Origin: Hydrangea macrophylla
Taxonomy: Eukaryota; Streptophyta; Magnoliopsida; Cornales; Hydrangeaceae
NCBI GenBank assembly: GCA_033977485.1
Contig: CM066997.1
Location: forward strand, 80,756,634 to 80,820,633
Direction: 5' to 3'
DNA length: 64,000 bases
Shown here: piece by piece, positions 1 to 12,253 of the stretch
Numbering within the stretch: the first letter of the stretch is position 1
Layout: every line of letters begins with the position of its first letter
Position numbers and translations under genes: made by a program
Notes under the pieces: generated by a model
What the model was told of the DNA's origin: nothing
Seen by the model: only the letters and a program-made list of their open reading frames with translations
Databases searched by the model: none

Positions 1-852
1 ATGTCTTAGGACTCAAACCATGTTGTGAATAATGATAATTTAGCTTAAATCCAGAGGCCAAGTGATCCAAATTAGTGAATAAACTCACATCTCATCCTTA
101 TACATGTTCATGCATTCATTCATACATGTTAATATTCATAAGAAGGACTTATCTCTTGTCTAAGTTGTATCTAATTGAACATGACTTAGGATTAATTACT
201 TTTTGATATTATATCTTGTCTAAAGTATGTGGACTAACTCTTTGTTTTGTAGCGCATTTGAGGTACAACTTCTCAACTCTTCTCTAGTCTAATTTACTTC
301 TTTGATTTTAATTGATTTTCAACTCCATGTGCGACACCTTAGATTAGGTCTTGCCTTATGTGTATATGTGGATTAGAGACATTTTTTTCCTAGGATTTCT
401 AATTTGTGTGCATTACACGTTTAATATTCGTGGCGGGATCCCGGGTAAGTTCTCTAGTTCCCTATTGCATATCATATTGCTTGCTACTTGAGTTACATGG
501 CTTATGAATGATATTTTGTCTTTAGCAATCTTACACCATTTCCAACGTGCTTGTGTAATGTATGTGTATATATGTATTAATTGAGGGTATGCTTAGATTA
601 ATAATTTGATTAAAAAGGATGTTGAGTAGAGGCCTATCGCGAGATAGGATGAAAGGGGGTGTTTTAGTCCGCCGGGCTCCTTGCCCTTTTATTCCATAAT
701 CCCCGGACCCAGTTTATCTTTGGTTTCGTAAAAGATCGGTTTGTCTTTAAATGGTTTCTTAATTTTTCCTTTAAAAATTAAGTGGCGACTCGTATTTGAA
801 TTTGAAATTTGAAAAAATGTTTTAAAAGTGGGCCCAAATGCCAGTATCCACA
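1..852 (+). mobile_element. Element A: 3' part of a Tat-type LTR, cut by the window edge
   Basis: Non-coding. It ends in TATCCACA at 852, directly against the RNase H remnant of element B, so this is the 3' end of an inserted LTR (solo LTR or 3' LTR). The assignment rests on blocks shared in the same order with the LTRs of element F: a small stem-loop (633-648), then GGTGTTTTAGTC, then AGTGGCGACTC, then a terminal GTATCCACA like the GTGTCCACA of F. The rest is diverged, so this is a different family of the same lineage. The left end and its TSD lie outside the window. Confidence 0.7.
633..648 (+). other. Stem-loop in LTR A (CCTATC / GATAGG, loop GCGA)
   Basis: A perfect 6-bp stem with a GNRA-type loop, just upstream of GGTGTTTTAGTC. 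The same structure with different stem bases occurs at the matching place in the F LTRs (14953-14968, 37858-37873), and a weaker version in the E LTR (8177-8192, minus). Confidence 0.6.
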
Positions 853-1107
853 GGATTTGTATCATTGAGGCCAATGTTGCTAGGGAATCGGCCAACTGGT
901 TCTCTTCACGGGGAAGGTAGTAGAATGATATCTTTTTGAATTGTACTTTCAGACTCTCCAAATAATCGTGGTAGGGTCTCAACTTTTCGTGTTTCATCCT
1001 CCAATCACCTCGCACTTGAGATATAATCAAATTGGAATCTCCGAACACATCGATCTTCTCGACTTTTAGGGCCAACACCGCCTCCATTCCGACTATGCAA
1101 GCCTCGT
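853..1107 (-). pseudogene. Element B: C-terminal half of a Tat second RNase H, degraded
   Basis: Minus-strand reading gives a typical Tat RNase H tail, with the motif GDSNL near 1030-1050 and LPREENQLADSLATLAS near 880-920. It is the second, plant-type RNase H that Tat elements carry after the ordinary one. The N-terminal half lies at 3999-4145. The two halves are separated by solo LTR C and join through the 5-bp duplication CTCGT. At 852/853 the reading frame runs into LTR A. Confidence 0.85.
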
Positions 1108-2419
1108 TGTAACAACCTGCATTTCATGTAAATTTGATTTGCATTTCTATATTTAATTTGTATTATCTGTGGTCATTTTATTTCAATGGTCATGTTTTAT
1201 AACCTTATGGCCTATTTTGTTGTACACTGTAATTCTTTTGGGGTCAAATTGTAATTTTTATAAAGTTAGTAATACCTGTGTGGATTTCAAAATCTGTATT
1301 TCAAAATGGTTGAAATATTTCCTTTTGACTCAAACAGTATTTTTTTTTATAAAATCAGAAAATCATTTCCCAGTTAAAGAATTTTCTGTATTTTTTGTGG
1401 TGACCACCGCACCCCGAAAAATACCAGTTTATGTTTAAAACTGTCCGCGCGGTGCTAAACTTCCACAGATTTTGGAAGTGATGTAAAGCAAGATTTGACA
1501 TTTGCTTTATTTCTAATTATGGAAACTAATGTTTTACTTAGGCCTTGTTTGGCAATGCCTTTTTGTTATCTATTGATTTATGCCTAAAGCTAAGTTTCCC
1601 AAACACCCTCTAATTGACTCCTACAACCTATTGATGAGCACTTGTAGTATATAATCTGTGAGTATTATGTGTATACGTATGTAGGTGTGTACTATGTATA
1701 TTATGAGTTTGTAAATTAGAAAACTAAAATCAATTTGTTGAGTGAGAGAGGTGGTTCTTGGGCTCCAAGTTCCCCATTTTGTTTTCCTATTTAACTCACA
1801 CCTCTCTCCATTACACACACTTCTGCACATCTGCTTTGCAAAACAAAATCAGAGAGAAAAGAGAGAGTTTGAGAGTTTAAATTTCTAGAGAAAGAAAGCT
1901 AAATCCCCATAGCCAAAGCTTGGGTTTGAATTTTCCTATATTGTTTTCCTTCTCAACAATTCTTCAATCTCTAATCTCTGTGAGTATTTTAAACTCACTC
2001 CTAAATGTAATTCATGCTTAGTTACTGTTTGAGTGTATAAAATTGCTAAACACCATTGTTGATTTTCGTATGAAAGCTTGAAGCTCAAAATGGAGATTTT
2101 CCAAACCTAACCAAATTTTATTTTTATAGATAATTATGATAAATTACAGTATGTAAAGTCTTTGAGTGAAGTATTTAAGTCTAATTCATCCACATGAAAA
2201 AGTATATAAGAAAATTTGTTTTGCCATCTATTAGTTTTTCATTAAATTCTAGAGTTATAGTTGAATTCATGTAAAATTGATCATGGATTTATAATCCTTG
2301 TGAAAAACTAAAGAGAATCATATATTACATGTCCTATGAATTGTTGAATCTGAAAATGGGTCAAAAAGACCCCTGAAATATGAAACAGGGGAAAACCAGC
2401 GAGGAAGACGAAGCCTCTG

Positions 2420-2690
2420 CTTCATCTCGTGCGCGCGATCGCACGAGCGACTCGCGCGCACGAGCCACGTGGTTTCAGGCAGACAGAAAAGTTTTATAAA
2501 GAAAATGAAAAATAGGCAGATCACGCGAGCGACCCCCGCGCGAGCAAGCACTCGCGCGAGCGACCCGCGCGCGCGAGGTGGCTGATTTTAGGCAGAAAGA
2601 AAAGGTTTTTAAAATAAAAAAGAAAAATGGGCAGGTCACGCCAGCGGCCCGCGCGAGAGGCCCGCGCGCGCGACCTCTGGCAGTTTCTAG
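2420..2690 (+). repeat. CpG-rich CGCGCGAGC minisatellite inside LTR C
   Basis: A short irregular array of CGCGCGAG / GCGAGCGAC words in otherwise AT-rich DNA. The same words occur in the two LTRs of element G (17528-17685 and 31872-32085), although the surrounding LTR sequence is largely diverged. Confidence 0.75.
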
Positions 2691-2994
2691 TTTCTGCTTG
2701 TTTTGTGATAAGGAACTGTTTGGGGTAAAATTTATATACTGTTTGAGTACGGTTTGGAAAATTTATTAAATCAGAGTCTTAATTTGATATGTTTGAACGA
2801 TTAAAACGTTGTATTGTGACTTATCAATCCCCGTACGCACATCGGTTATATAATCAGTGAATTGCCTCATGTTTTTAAAGTTTCATGACATACATGTGGT
2901 GTCAGTTGTACATGCATGGTGAGTGTGAGTGTTGGTCAGTGTGGAAAAGAGTAATGGTCAGTGTGGCATAGTGAGTGCGGTTGAGAATGTGATG

Positions 2995-3345
2995 TGGACA
3001 CTCCCTGGTAAGTGAGTACCAAAGTGTGTTGTGATTGAGATTACGGCGAGGGTGTCTTTGAAATGTGACGGTGGCAAAATTGGACACTCCCTGACGACCA
3101 TGGTAGCGTCAAAGTGTGTGAAGCCGAACTTGGACATTCCCTGGCACCCATGGAAGTGCTAAAGTGTGGCCTACGGACACTTCCTGATACCCGAGTCTGG
3201 ATACCGCGTGAGGGTTACTCCGGTATTTGCATGGCGGATTAGGTAGTCAAAGTGTGAGGCAATGGACACTCCCTGGTACCCCGGACCAAAGTGTGAGGCA
3301 AACTGGACATTCCCTGGCACCCCTATGCTAAAGTGTGGCTATCTT
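2995..3345 (+). repeat. Tandem array of small hairpins in LTR C
   Basis: About six units of the form ACACTCCCTG-x-loop-x'-AAAGTGT. The outer arms are constant, while the inner arms differ between units and stay complementary: GGTA/TACC, TGACG/CGTCA, GGCAC/GTGCT, TGGT/ACCA, GGCA/TGCT. It occupies the same relative place as the hairpin array in the LTRs of G. Confidence 0.7.
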
Positions 3346-3998
3346 AGCGTTTCAAAGATACCGGTGTGTGATGGTGGGTTGTTGGGTTTTGTCGAGAGAA
3401 AAGAGTCGGTAAGATGAGATGGTGCATTGTTCTCATACACGGTCACATATATGTGAATTTATCTCTCAAATAACATTGTGGTTGTTTTTCTAAAACGAAC
3501 TCTTTATCTTAAATACAAACTTGTGGATTTAAATGAAAATTGGAAAATGGTAAATGAATATGTTTTACATTCAAAGTTATGTTTTTAATACTCACTAGCT
3601 TCTTGAAGCTGACGACGTTGATGCGTCCTGGACATTCTTGTTCAGGTTTTTCAGGTTATGATCAGGCTGAGCATTACGACTATGCCAATTTGAGAAACAA
3701 CTGCTGGGAATAGAATTTACTTTCATATGCTTTAAGTTGAACTGATTTTGTAATAAGGATGACTGTAATAGACACTAAGTTATTGTTTTGATTTAAGGCG
3801 GTCTGTGCCTTTAGATGACCCGTGCTGTAATATTTATTAAGTTAGAAAAATTTTATAAGCCTTGATTGCTCTACTCTGATTTATGGTTTTATGTTGTTCG
3901 ATGTTTGGGACGGAATCGATCCTTCAAACTGTCGCGACCTACGGGTCCATAAAGGAAATTAAACGCTTTCCATATTTATGCTACGTCGGGGCGTGACA

Positions 3999-5285
3999 CT
4001 CGTATTCGGCCATGTTGTTGGTTGATTTATACTTAAGCTTGACGGCTAACAGGGTAGGTGTTCCATCAGGTGCCACGAGGATGATTCCAACCCCATAGCC
4101 TAGTTGGTTAGCGGCTCCATCGAGATACATCTTCCATAGATCCTCTTTCAACTCCATTACCCCTTCGTCCGGAAATTTAAACTCCCCTTTCTTCTCAGAT
4201 TCTATGGCAAGGTCGGCTAGGTATTCAACAACGGCTCTTCCTTTAACAGATTTAGAAGTGACATATCTGATATCGAATTCGGCCAGCATCATTGTCCGAC
4301 GGGAAATTCTACTAGTCAAGACAGGCTTTTTGAACAGGTATTTGAGTGGGTCCATTCGGGAGATTAAGACAACAGGAAAGGCCAACATGTAGTGCCTAAG
4401 ATGACGGGTAAACCAGACTTGGGCCCAACAGACTTTTTCTAAAGGTGAGTATTTCAGCTCGTATCCAGTCATCCTCTTGCTCAAATAATAAATGGCTTTT
4501 TCCACATGCCCCTCTTCCCCTTCTTGGGCCAACATATACCCCATCGAATCCTCAGACACAGAAAGGTACAGCAATAAAGGCCTCCCGGGTGAGGGTGGTG
4601 ACAGGACAGGTGGGTTTTGGAGGTAGGTTTTGATTTTATCAAAGGCTTGTTGATACAGGGTACCCATTCGAACTTCTCTCCTTTTCTGAGCAATCTAAAC
4701 AACGGGTCGCAAGTCAGGGTGATCTTTGAGATGAAACAGCTTATGAACTGTATTCTACCCAGGAAACCCCTCAGCTCCTTTTCACTCTTAGGCTGCTGCA
4801 TTTCGACGATAGCTTTTATTTTGGTTGGGACTACCTCTATTCTCCTCTGAGTGATAAGGAACCCTAACAACTTTTTGGTGGTGGCCCCGAAGGTGCACTT
4901 CTGCGGGTTCAGCCTCATTCTGAATTCCCTCAACCTCCCGAAGAATTTTCTTAATGCCTCCAAGTGACCTCTTCTTTCCTTAGATTTTACAATCATATCA
5001 TCCACATATACCTCTACCTCCTTATGGATCATGTCGTGCAATAGCATAGAAGCGGCCCGCTGATAAGTTGCTCCTGCATTCTTAAGGCCAAATGGCATTA
5101 CCCTATAGCAATATGTCCCCCACGGCATGATGAACATGGTTTTCTCCCTATTTTTAGGTGCCATGAGGATTTGGTTATAACCTGAGAACCTATCCATGAA
5201 GGACAGAAGTTCATGCCCAGCGGTGTTATCAACGAGGACGTCGATATGTGATAAAGGAAAATCGTCTTTAGGGCTTGCTTTATTC
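3999..5285 (-). pseudogene. Element B: Tat reverse transcriptase, RNase H and start of second RNase H, degraded
   Basis: Minus-strand reading from about 5285 down gives RT (FMDRFSGYNQI, VMPFGLKNAGATYQR and the catalytic box YVDDMIVKS at about 4980-5010), the connection domain (GFLITQRRIE), an RNase H (LLYLSVSEDSMGYMLAQEGE) and the start of a second RNase H (MYLDGAANQLGYGVGII). A frameshift lies near 4665, between two overlapping frames. The N-terminal part of RT, the protease and gag are missing. At about 5285 the coding sequence runs straight into an LTR fragment. The 3' end is cut by solo LTR C. Confidence 0.88.
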
Positions 5286-6079
5286 TATTTCGTCCGAAAT
5301 TCACAGAAAATGCATACGAACTCCAAATTGAGGTTGTGATATACCGTTAAAAAGGTAATGGAGTCTATTTTACATAAAAAAAATAATCCAGGGGTAGGTC
5401 ACTTTGAAAAGTTTTGCGATATTTGCGATAAAAGCCGATTTGATCGCCTTTTTTGCCTTCGAAAATTCACAATAAACTCGTTTTAAATCAAACAATTACG
5501 TGCGATATACCATTAGAAAGCTATTGACCTCTAGTATCCATGAAAAATGTTTGAAAATTGTTATAATGCTCTGGTTCTAAAGTCAAATTTTGGTCAAACT
5601 GGTCAAACCTGGGATTCCCGGGAAGTTCTGGAAATCTCTATGAGCTCCTAGGAGCTGACGTTTTCACTCGATTTTCTTTTAAAACTCATTTTAATACTTT
5701 CCACATGATCTAGAATGATCCCGGTGAATTTGGACGATTTCGGACAAATCTTGGTCAAACCTTGGTCAAACCTGGTCAAACTGGTCAACGGAGACTTTCC
5801 GGGAACTTTCGGGTCTTCCGGGGGTCTCTGGGAGCTAACGATTTCATTTGATTTTACTTAAAAACTCATTTTCTTACTTTTTCTTACGACATAACATGTT
5901 TCCAGAACTTTTGGTCCAAATCTGGGAGTTTTTAGGCTTCCAGGGACATTTTGGTCATTCTGAGCATTTTGAGAAATAGAACCAACTTCCAGGAGTCCTT
6001 TTGAGTCTTTTTCGATCATTGTGAACTAGCAAGCTATGGGTCTCCTAAATATGATAGCCGACAAAATGGGGTGTCTACA
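5286..6079 (-). mobile_element. Element B: truncated 5' LTR, same family as the LTRs of element F
   Basis: Read on the minus strand it begins TGTAGACACCCCATTTTG at 6079 and follows the first 0.8 kb of the F LTR (11963 onward) at moderate identity, including a cluster of TTGACC words. It stops at about 5286, where RT coding sequence begins. The last ~2.4 kb of the LTR plus gag, protease and the front of RT are therefore missing. The simplest reading is one internal deletion in element B. At 6079/6080 the LTR start abuts the integrase of element D, which B entered. Confidence 0.78.
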
Positions 6080-7746
6080 GCTGGCCCGATGATGGAGGAA
6101 ATATTTTACCAATCATGTCCATAGCCCAACCTCGAAATGGCCACGGTCTCACTATCGGCTGCATCTTGATCGTTGATAGTCGTTGTATCGGCCCATGTCT
6201 TTGACAAGCTTGGAAGCCCTTACCTTCTAAGAAGCCATTTCATCTTTGTACCTGCTTTAAGTGCCCCACAAATGCCATCATGTACTTTGGCCATTACTTT
6301 CATGGCTTCGAGCTTATCAACACACCTAAGTAAGACTTCATTTATTCAGCTCTTCTTACACAATTCTCTATCTAGCAGCACATAATTTACCGATGACAAA
6401 TTTATCTTTTTCTTAGCTTGTCTGCTTGGACAAAGGAGACATCTAATAATTGGCGTCCTCCAGTCTTGGTCCTCCATGATCACCGAAAAAACTTTGATTG
6501 CCTTTTCTCATTGTTTTACCGATGGCAAAATTCTTCTTTGAACTTTTATTAGTTTTTCATTATCGGTGATTTCCAATTTAGTTCCTGATACTATTTGTGC
6601 TAAATTGTCAGCCTTAGAGTTATATGCTCGAGCAACATGGTGAACTCACACATCATCAAACTCACGTAATAGTTCTAAAGCTAGTGAATTGAATAGCAAT
6701 AATTCCCAGCTCTTGCATCTAAACTCGCCACTAAGTTGACCTATTGCCAGGTTTGAATCACCAATAATATGAACAGATTAAACATTCATTTCAGCCATAA
6801 GACCGATATTTAGGGCTTCATACTCAGCCTGGTTACTAGAACATTTGAATTCTAGCTTGAAAGAAAGTGTAGTCTTCTACTTTTTTAGGGAGATAATGAC
6901 TATCCCAGCTCCTGCCCAATAGGCATTTATTAACCCACCAAAGATTAGTGTCCAAGGGGTTAGAGATATGGTCGATAACAAAGTAGAGTCAATTGCATCT
7001 GATATTTCAGGGCTGATATCTAGACAGGGATGATCGGCCAAGAAATTGGCAAGGGCTTGACCTTTTACCGATCTCTACAGAATAAACTGAAACGTAAACT
7101 CCATCATCGATAGAGTCCATTTACTGATACGCCTGCGCATTATCGATCTTGGTAACATGTATTTAGTTATGTCAATTTGACAAATCAAATAAACCAACAC
7201 AAAAAGCATATACACTCTTAATTTTTGTGAAGCAAAGTATAAAGCTAGGCACAATTTTTCTATCGGCGTATATATATGCTCGATGGGAGTTAACACTCTA
7301 CGTAGGTAATACATAGCTTGTTCCTTTTCCCACTCATTATCATATGCTAGCATATATGCTATAGATTCTATGGAGGCCAATAGATATAGCTTCAATGACC
7401 TTTCTTTCCTCGGGGCCATGATCATGGGTGGTGATGACCGATATTGATTGATGGCTTTGAAAGCTTCTTGGTGCTGAGTCTCCCATTTGAATCCTTCTCC
7501 GGCCTTGAGTTTGAGCAACATAGACCAGATGTGTGTCCGTCCGGCATAATTAGAAATGAACCTCCATAGGAAGTAAACTTGCCCGAGAAATCTCTGTAGT
7601 TCCTTCTTGCTCCGAGGGGGTCGTATGGAACACACTTTGTTCTTGTCGATCTCAATGCCCCTTTGGTGAACCAAAAATCTAAGGAAGTTCCCTGATGATA
7701 CCCCAAAAGCACACTTTAGGGGATTTATCTTCAACCCATGGGATTG
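6080..7746 (-). pseudogene. Element D: C-terminal part of Tat pol (RT end, RNase H, second RNase H, start of integrase)
   Basis: Reading 7741 down to 6080 on the minus strand gives the RT thumb (HGLKINPLKCAFGVSSG), the connection and RNase H (KWETQHQEAFKAI, YTPIEKLCLALYFASQ), a second RNase H with NQAEYEAL and GDSNL (about 6750-6850), HVARAYNSKADNLA (about 6600-6650), and the integrase zinc-binding start (VHDGICGALKAGTKMKWLLRR at about 6220-6290). Several in-frame stops mark it as dead. The N-terminal half of the same RT lies at 44688-45400, so element E was inserted into this gene. The left end is cut by element B inside the integrase. Confidence 0.85.
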
Positions 7747-10240
7747 TGGGTACCCAAACAAAGCTTGGGGCCTAAAAGGATTAAGCCCGCTTGATTGATC
7801 CCATCACAAATTTCATGCCAACAGCCAAAAGTGAGGTTCAACATCCTTCATTAGCCTTTATCCTATCCAAACGATTTGGATTACTCGTATTTTGGATTCC
7901 ATGGGGCTTTCTATCCCACCCGAGGCAACAATCGATGCCCATGATCCAAATCTGAGGCTACACGAGTGAGTAATCTATATATATATCCCACAAGGCTAAA
8001 TCCGAGAGATCCTCATTAATAAAGTCCCCACTTGGTTTGATAAAGGAAACCAAAAAATCTAAATCCATCAAGTCTAATGGATAGAGAGCACTGCCCCGTC
8101 GTCACCAAAGAACCCAGTTCAGGGGTTAAGGTACGAGAGATGAAGGAGCTAGATTGTGCTAAAACACCCCTCTTGTCCCATCGTGAAATGGGCCTCTACT
8201 CAGCTTTCAAGGTGTTTTGACTAGACATTATGTGGACCGTTTCAATTATTTCTAATGCAATCCTAATTCAAGTTATGAGCAACTAATAAAATAAAATCGT
8301 GCAAGAAACTAAGCAATTACATGCAATGCATATGCTAAAATGATAACTCGGGGACTAAATATATTACTACACTTCCCTATGCATGCGAAAGGAAATTAAA
8401 GGAGTTTAGGCGTGAAAATCACACTCAAAACCCTAGAAAAACATGAATTATGTGCACGTGTAATCATGTAAGGAATTAAAATCTATATTTTATCTACCTA
8501 AGCATGCTCCAATGTAATCCTAGAAAATTAGTAAATAAGAGAGATGCTAGAAAACTTACCCGAGATAGCATAGCACTCCCAATTTTTCTAATTAATCATG
8601 GCTAAGACAATAATAATGCAATATATATAGGATAATCTAAGATTATCCTACTATTCTGAGCATGGATAGTGTATATACATGTCCAAACATGACTACTATT
8701 TATATTAGTGTGCATGTGTAAACCTAATTAAGTGTTATCCATGTACTATTCTAAGTTAGGGTAGTGTGCATGTGTATGCATGTACATAGATAATAATTAA
8801 TTCGTGAATTAAACTAATTATGAATAACCTAATTCACTAATTATCCTCAGGAATTAAACTAATTATGCATGAACATTAATTAAAACATGGATAAGAATAA
8901 AATAGGGATAGCCTACTATTCTAATTAACATGAATTACAACATTATTCCTACATGGATGCCCTAAATCTAGACTCGTAAATCCAAATTAAAGTTTCATTA
9001 CCCCTGGGGATCGGATATCCATGGAATGGATACCAACCTCATAGGCTCTGGCTACCACAACATCCAGGTAGAGTTTGCCTAGGGTAACTTAACTTTAATA
9101 AGGATACTACAAACAAGGAATTAAAACTATTCTAGAACTTTTAAAGATCAAAACTAATAAATTTTAAGAACAGTATGAACAAACAAGAATTTAAACCTAT
9201 GACTAGGAATACAAAGATCAAAGCAGAAAATAAAGCAAAAATAAAGAAAGAAATAAGATGAACTTACCCCAAGAACTCCCCTCAAAATGCTCCTCCAGAA
9301 GAGCTTCGCTAGTACCATAGACTCCAAGACTCAATCCTAACTCTAAAAACTTATACTTATTCCTAAGCACTTTGTAGGAGTACTTAGGAATCCCCCAATT
9401 GGGGTTTCCTTAGACTCTCTAGTCCTTAGGATTTTCAGGTGTGTTCTATGGGTAGAGGAGGACCTCCTTTTATAGTTTGAGTTTTGGGTGAAAAGGTTCA
9501 TAGCTAGGCGATGTGGGACGAAAAAATACATAAATTTTCATATTTTTGGATATTTTCACACTAATTGGGGTCAAATCAAGGGTCCAGAATGTATTTGGAA
9601 CACCTGAGTACCTATGTGGAAATCATAGCTCTCACATGGCAGTACAAGAGTGCCATGGGCCACAGCTAAAAGTTACCATAGCTTTCAGCCAGAAGTTATA
9701 TTTTTTCTCCAAACTTCCCAGACTTCGTTCTCTCACCTCGGTTATCCTTTTTGAGTTTGTGATATACCGTTGGAAAGGTATGGGAGTCTAGTTTAAGATA
9801 GTTTTGGTCACATTAAAAAAATGTTTATAGATTTTGAGTTATGGTCAAATGAGTGAGGCTGACTCCAAGAAGGAGCAAACCTGTGAGGTGTAAAAAGGGT
9901 GAAAATTTCCTAAGTGAGGGCTTGATTCGCTAATTTAGGGTATTTTAGGAATATGTGTTAAATGGAGTTCTGAGGATCCCACCCCGAGGTCTAGATTTTG
10001 CTCGATAAAAGGTGATTTTTTGTCATTTCATGTGAAAAAATATCCTAAATTGGGTTTTTGTCTCTAAATTAGATTTCTAACATACTTAAGTTTTCACAAA
10101 AATTATTCTAATGTATCTCGGAGACCACACTGCTTCACAAAGTTTTGTTTCATAACTGACAAATCCTAATTCTGATCATCAGGTTATTCTTGAGGCAAGT
10201 CCCTTCTGTCGAACGGATGAACCAAAATAGGGTGTCTAAA
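7747..10240 (-). repeat. Element E: 3' LTR (complete)
   Basis: On the minus strand it starts TTTAGACACCCTATTTTGG (degenerate TGTAGACACCC) at 10240 and ends at about 7747 in GTACCCA. It carries the Tat LTR block, read on the minus strand as GACTAAAACACCC-type sequence with the CCCAT/ATGGG stem (8150-8215 on this strand). The 5' LTR lacks the equivalent of 7907-9570. The ORFs in this region are not credible. Confidence 0.75.
8177..8192 (-). other. Stem-loop in LTR E (CCCATT / GATGGG)
   Basis: Counterpart of the stem-loops in LTRs A and F, next to the block that reads GGTGTTTTAG on the minus strand. The stem is kept with one G-T pair, but the loop TCAC is not GNRA. Confidence 0.5.
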
Positions 10241-10255
10241 GTTTGCCCCTCTTTG
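10241..10255 (-). other. Element E: polypurine tract
   Basis: Minus-strand CAAAGAGGGGCAAAC lies immediately upstream of the 3' LTR, as expected for the plus-strand primer. Element F has a similar tract (AAAGATGGGCAAAC) at 34838-34851. Confidence 0.7.
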
Positions 10256-11957
10256 ACAGAGCTTTGCACGCAACGTGTCTCATAAGGGAATGTCAAAGTA
10301 TGCATGACAGCATTTTAGTGAGTCTAGAAGACTTTAGGCAAAAAATTGAGAAAGACAAAACATTCAAGCAAGCACACAAAGAAAGTCGAGAAAATTAAGT
10401 GGTCGCACTCGAAAGAGCTGCCAACGTATTCCTTTACAGGAAATCAGACCAATCGTAGTTCAAATGAGCACACCACATGCAAGAAATAATTTAATTAAAA
10501 CACAATGAATGATATGAAACTTTAACTAAAGCTAACATGCAACATACTCGGGGATTGTTCCATCTGGAACCATGGACGATCACAATGGGGTGTCCTATTG
10601 CGGATGATTTAACGGGGTGTCCTATCGTGGATGATTCAATGGATTGCCTCAATCTAGAAGACTTTACGACAAGGATTTGCCTCATCTTAAGGGCTTTACG
10701 ATTGGTTTGTCTCATCTTGAGGGCTTTACGACATCTCCGTGTATAGCTCTTCAAGCTAGGTGGAAACAAGGAGGTCTCTAAAGCCATTTAAGGCCTACTA
10801 AACCTAAAACACGTAGTGATGAGCCATAATTACAGGCGAACATCATGAGCGCTTGCCTCATCTTGAGGACTTTGTGATGGGTTTGCCTCATATTGAGGGC
10901 ATTACGACATCTCTGGGTGTAGCTCTTTAAGCTAGGTGGAAACAAGGAGGTCTCTAGAGCCACTTAAGGCGAACTGGACTTAAAATACCCAGTGACGAGC
11001 CAGTTACGGTAAACATCACGAGCGCTTGCCTCATCTTGAGGGCTTTACAATGGGTTTACCTCATCTTGAGGGCTTTATGACATCTCCGGGAATAGCTCTT
11101 CATGCTAGGTGGAGATAAGGAGGTCTCTAGAGCCACATAAGGGGAACTGGACTTAAAATACGCAGTGACGAGCTAGTTATGGCGAATATCATGAGCGTTC
11201 ACAACTATGACTATCAATGTAATTATCAACGTCTTTGGGCATAGCACTTTGAGCTAAGTGAGAAGGGAAACTCTGTTGGGGAACAAATTCATGGGGCCAT
11301 TTAAGGTAATCCAGGATCACAACACAAGATACAAAACTTCATTCAATTTGACTGGTACAATAGTGCAGGAGGCAATGCCGTACAATTGGGATTCAGTGTT
11401 CTTATAGGGAACAAATGCGATGTCACTCGACTGGGAAAGGATACTTCTAGAGCCAATAAGGCTAACTAAGAATACTACCCACGATTCAAAACTTGCTTGA
11501 ATGAACGAACGCAACAATGCAGGACTCCTAGCAATTAATTCCATGCAATGCTAAATGAGACTAAATGCTATTCTGAGGATTTCTATGCATGCAAATGATA
11601 TCTTATGAATGTCTCTAAGCACTCAGCATCACGAAAAATTGATCAAAAAGGCATCAAAAGGAACAAAATGAATCCGGAGACCAAACGGGGCATTATAGGG
11701 GCATAAATGCAAAAATTGGGCTGAGTACCATGGTGGCACTAGGAGATTGTCGTGCGACACTCAGAGAGAGCCACCATGGCTTTCAGCCTCTTTTTAAGAA
11801 TTTTGCTCCTCATTTGCTACCCATTTTGAAATTTGTTTTTTTTCTCTCCAAAGTTGTTCCCTTTTCTCCATTCTCATCCTTTGAATCTAAGTTCTCTCAT
11901 CCTTACTTTGGTTTTCATTTTAAGATTCTTACTTAGGCATTTAAAAATCACTTATTA
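10256..11957 (-). other. Element E: 3' non-coding region with tandem repeats
   Basis: No credible gene. From about 10680 to 11200 it holds three copies of a unit of about 175 bp containing GGAGGTCTCTAGAGCCAC and CTCATCTTGAGGGCTTTA. The rest is diverged single-copy sequence. The region continues on the far side of element F at 38132. Confidence 0.6.
10680..11200. repeat. About 175-bp tandem repeat, three copies
   Basis: The marker word GAGGTCTCTA(G/A)AGCCA recurs at about 10769, 10946 and 11119. The copies are diverged. ORFs called across them are read through repeats and are not genes. Confidence 0.7.
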
Positions 11958-12253
11958 TTCACTGTAGACACCCCATTTTGTCGGCTATTAGATTTAGGAG
12001 ACCCATAGCTTGGTGGTTCACAATGATAAAAAAAGACTCAAAAAGGACACCTGAAAGTTAGTTCTATCTCTCAAAATGCTCAGAATGACCAAAAAGCCCC
12101 TGAAAGCCCAAACACTCCCAGATTTGGACAGAAAGTTCTGGAAACATGCTACGTCATAAAAAAAATGCTAAAAATGAGTTTTTAAGCAAAATCAGATGAA
12201 ATTGTTAGCTCCCAGAGACCCCCGAAAGTCCCGGAAGTTCTCGGAAAGTCTCC

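Larger units (their letters stand above)
1108..3998 (+). mobile_element. Element C: solo LTR of a Tekay/Del-like retrotransposon
   Basis: Begins TGTAACAACCTG and ends CGTCGGGGCGTGACA. Read on its own strand, the Tekay LTR of element G begins TGTAACGCCCTG and ends CGTCGGGGCGTGACA, so C is a related but diverged LTR in the opposite orientation. Exact 5-bp TSDs CTCGT lie at 1103-1107 and 3999-4003, and no internal region is present. This is therefore a solo LTR left by LTR-LTR recombination. At 2891 bp it is long, as in the Del/Tekay group. Its layout matches G: a CpG-rich CGCGCGAG block (about 2420-2690), then an array of small hairpins (about 2995-3345), then the conserved end. The ORFs inside are not credible. 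Confidence 0.88.
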
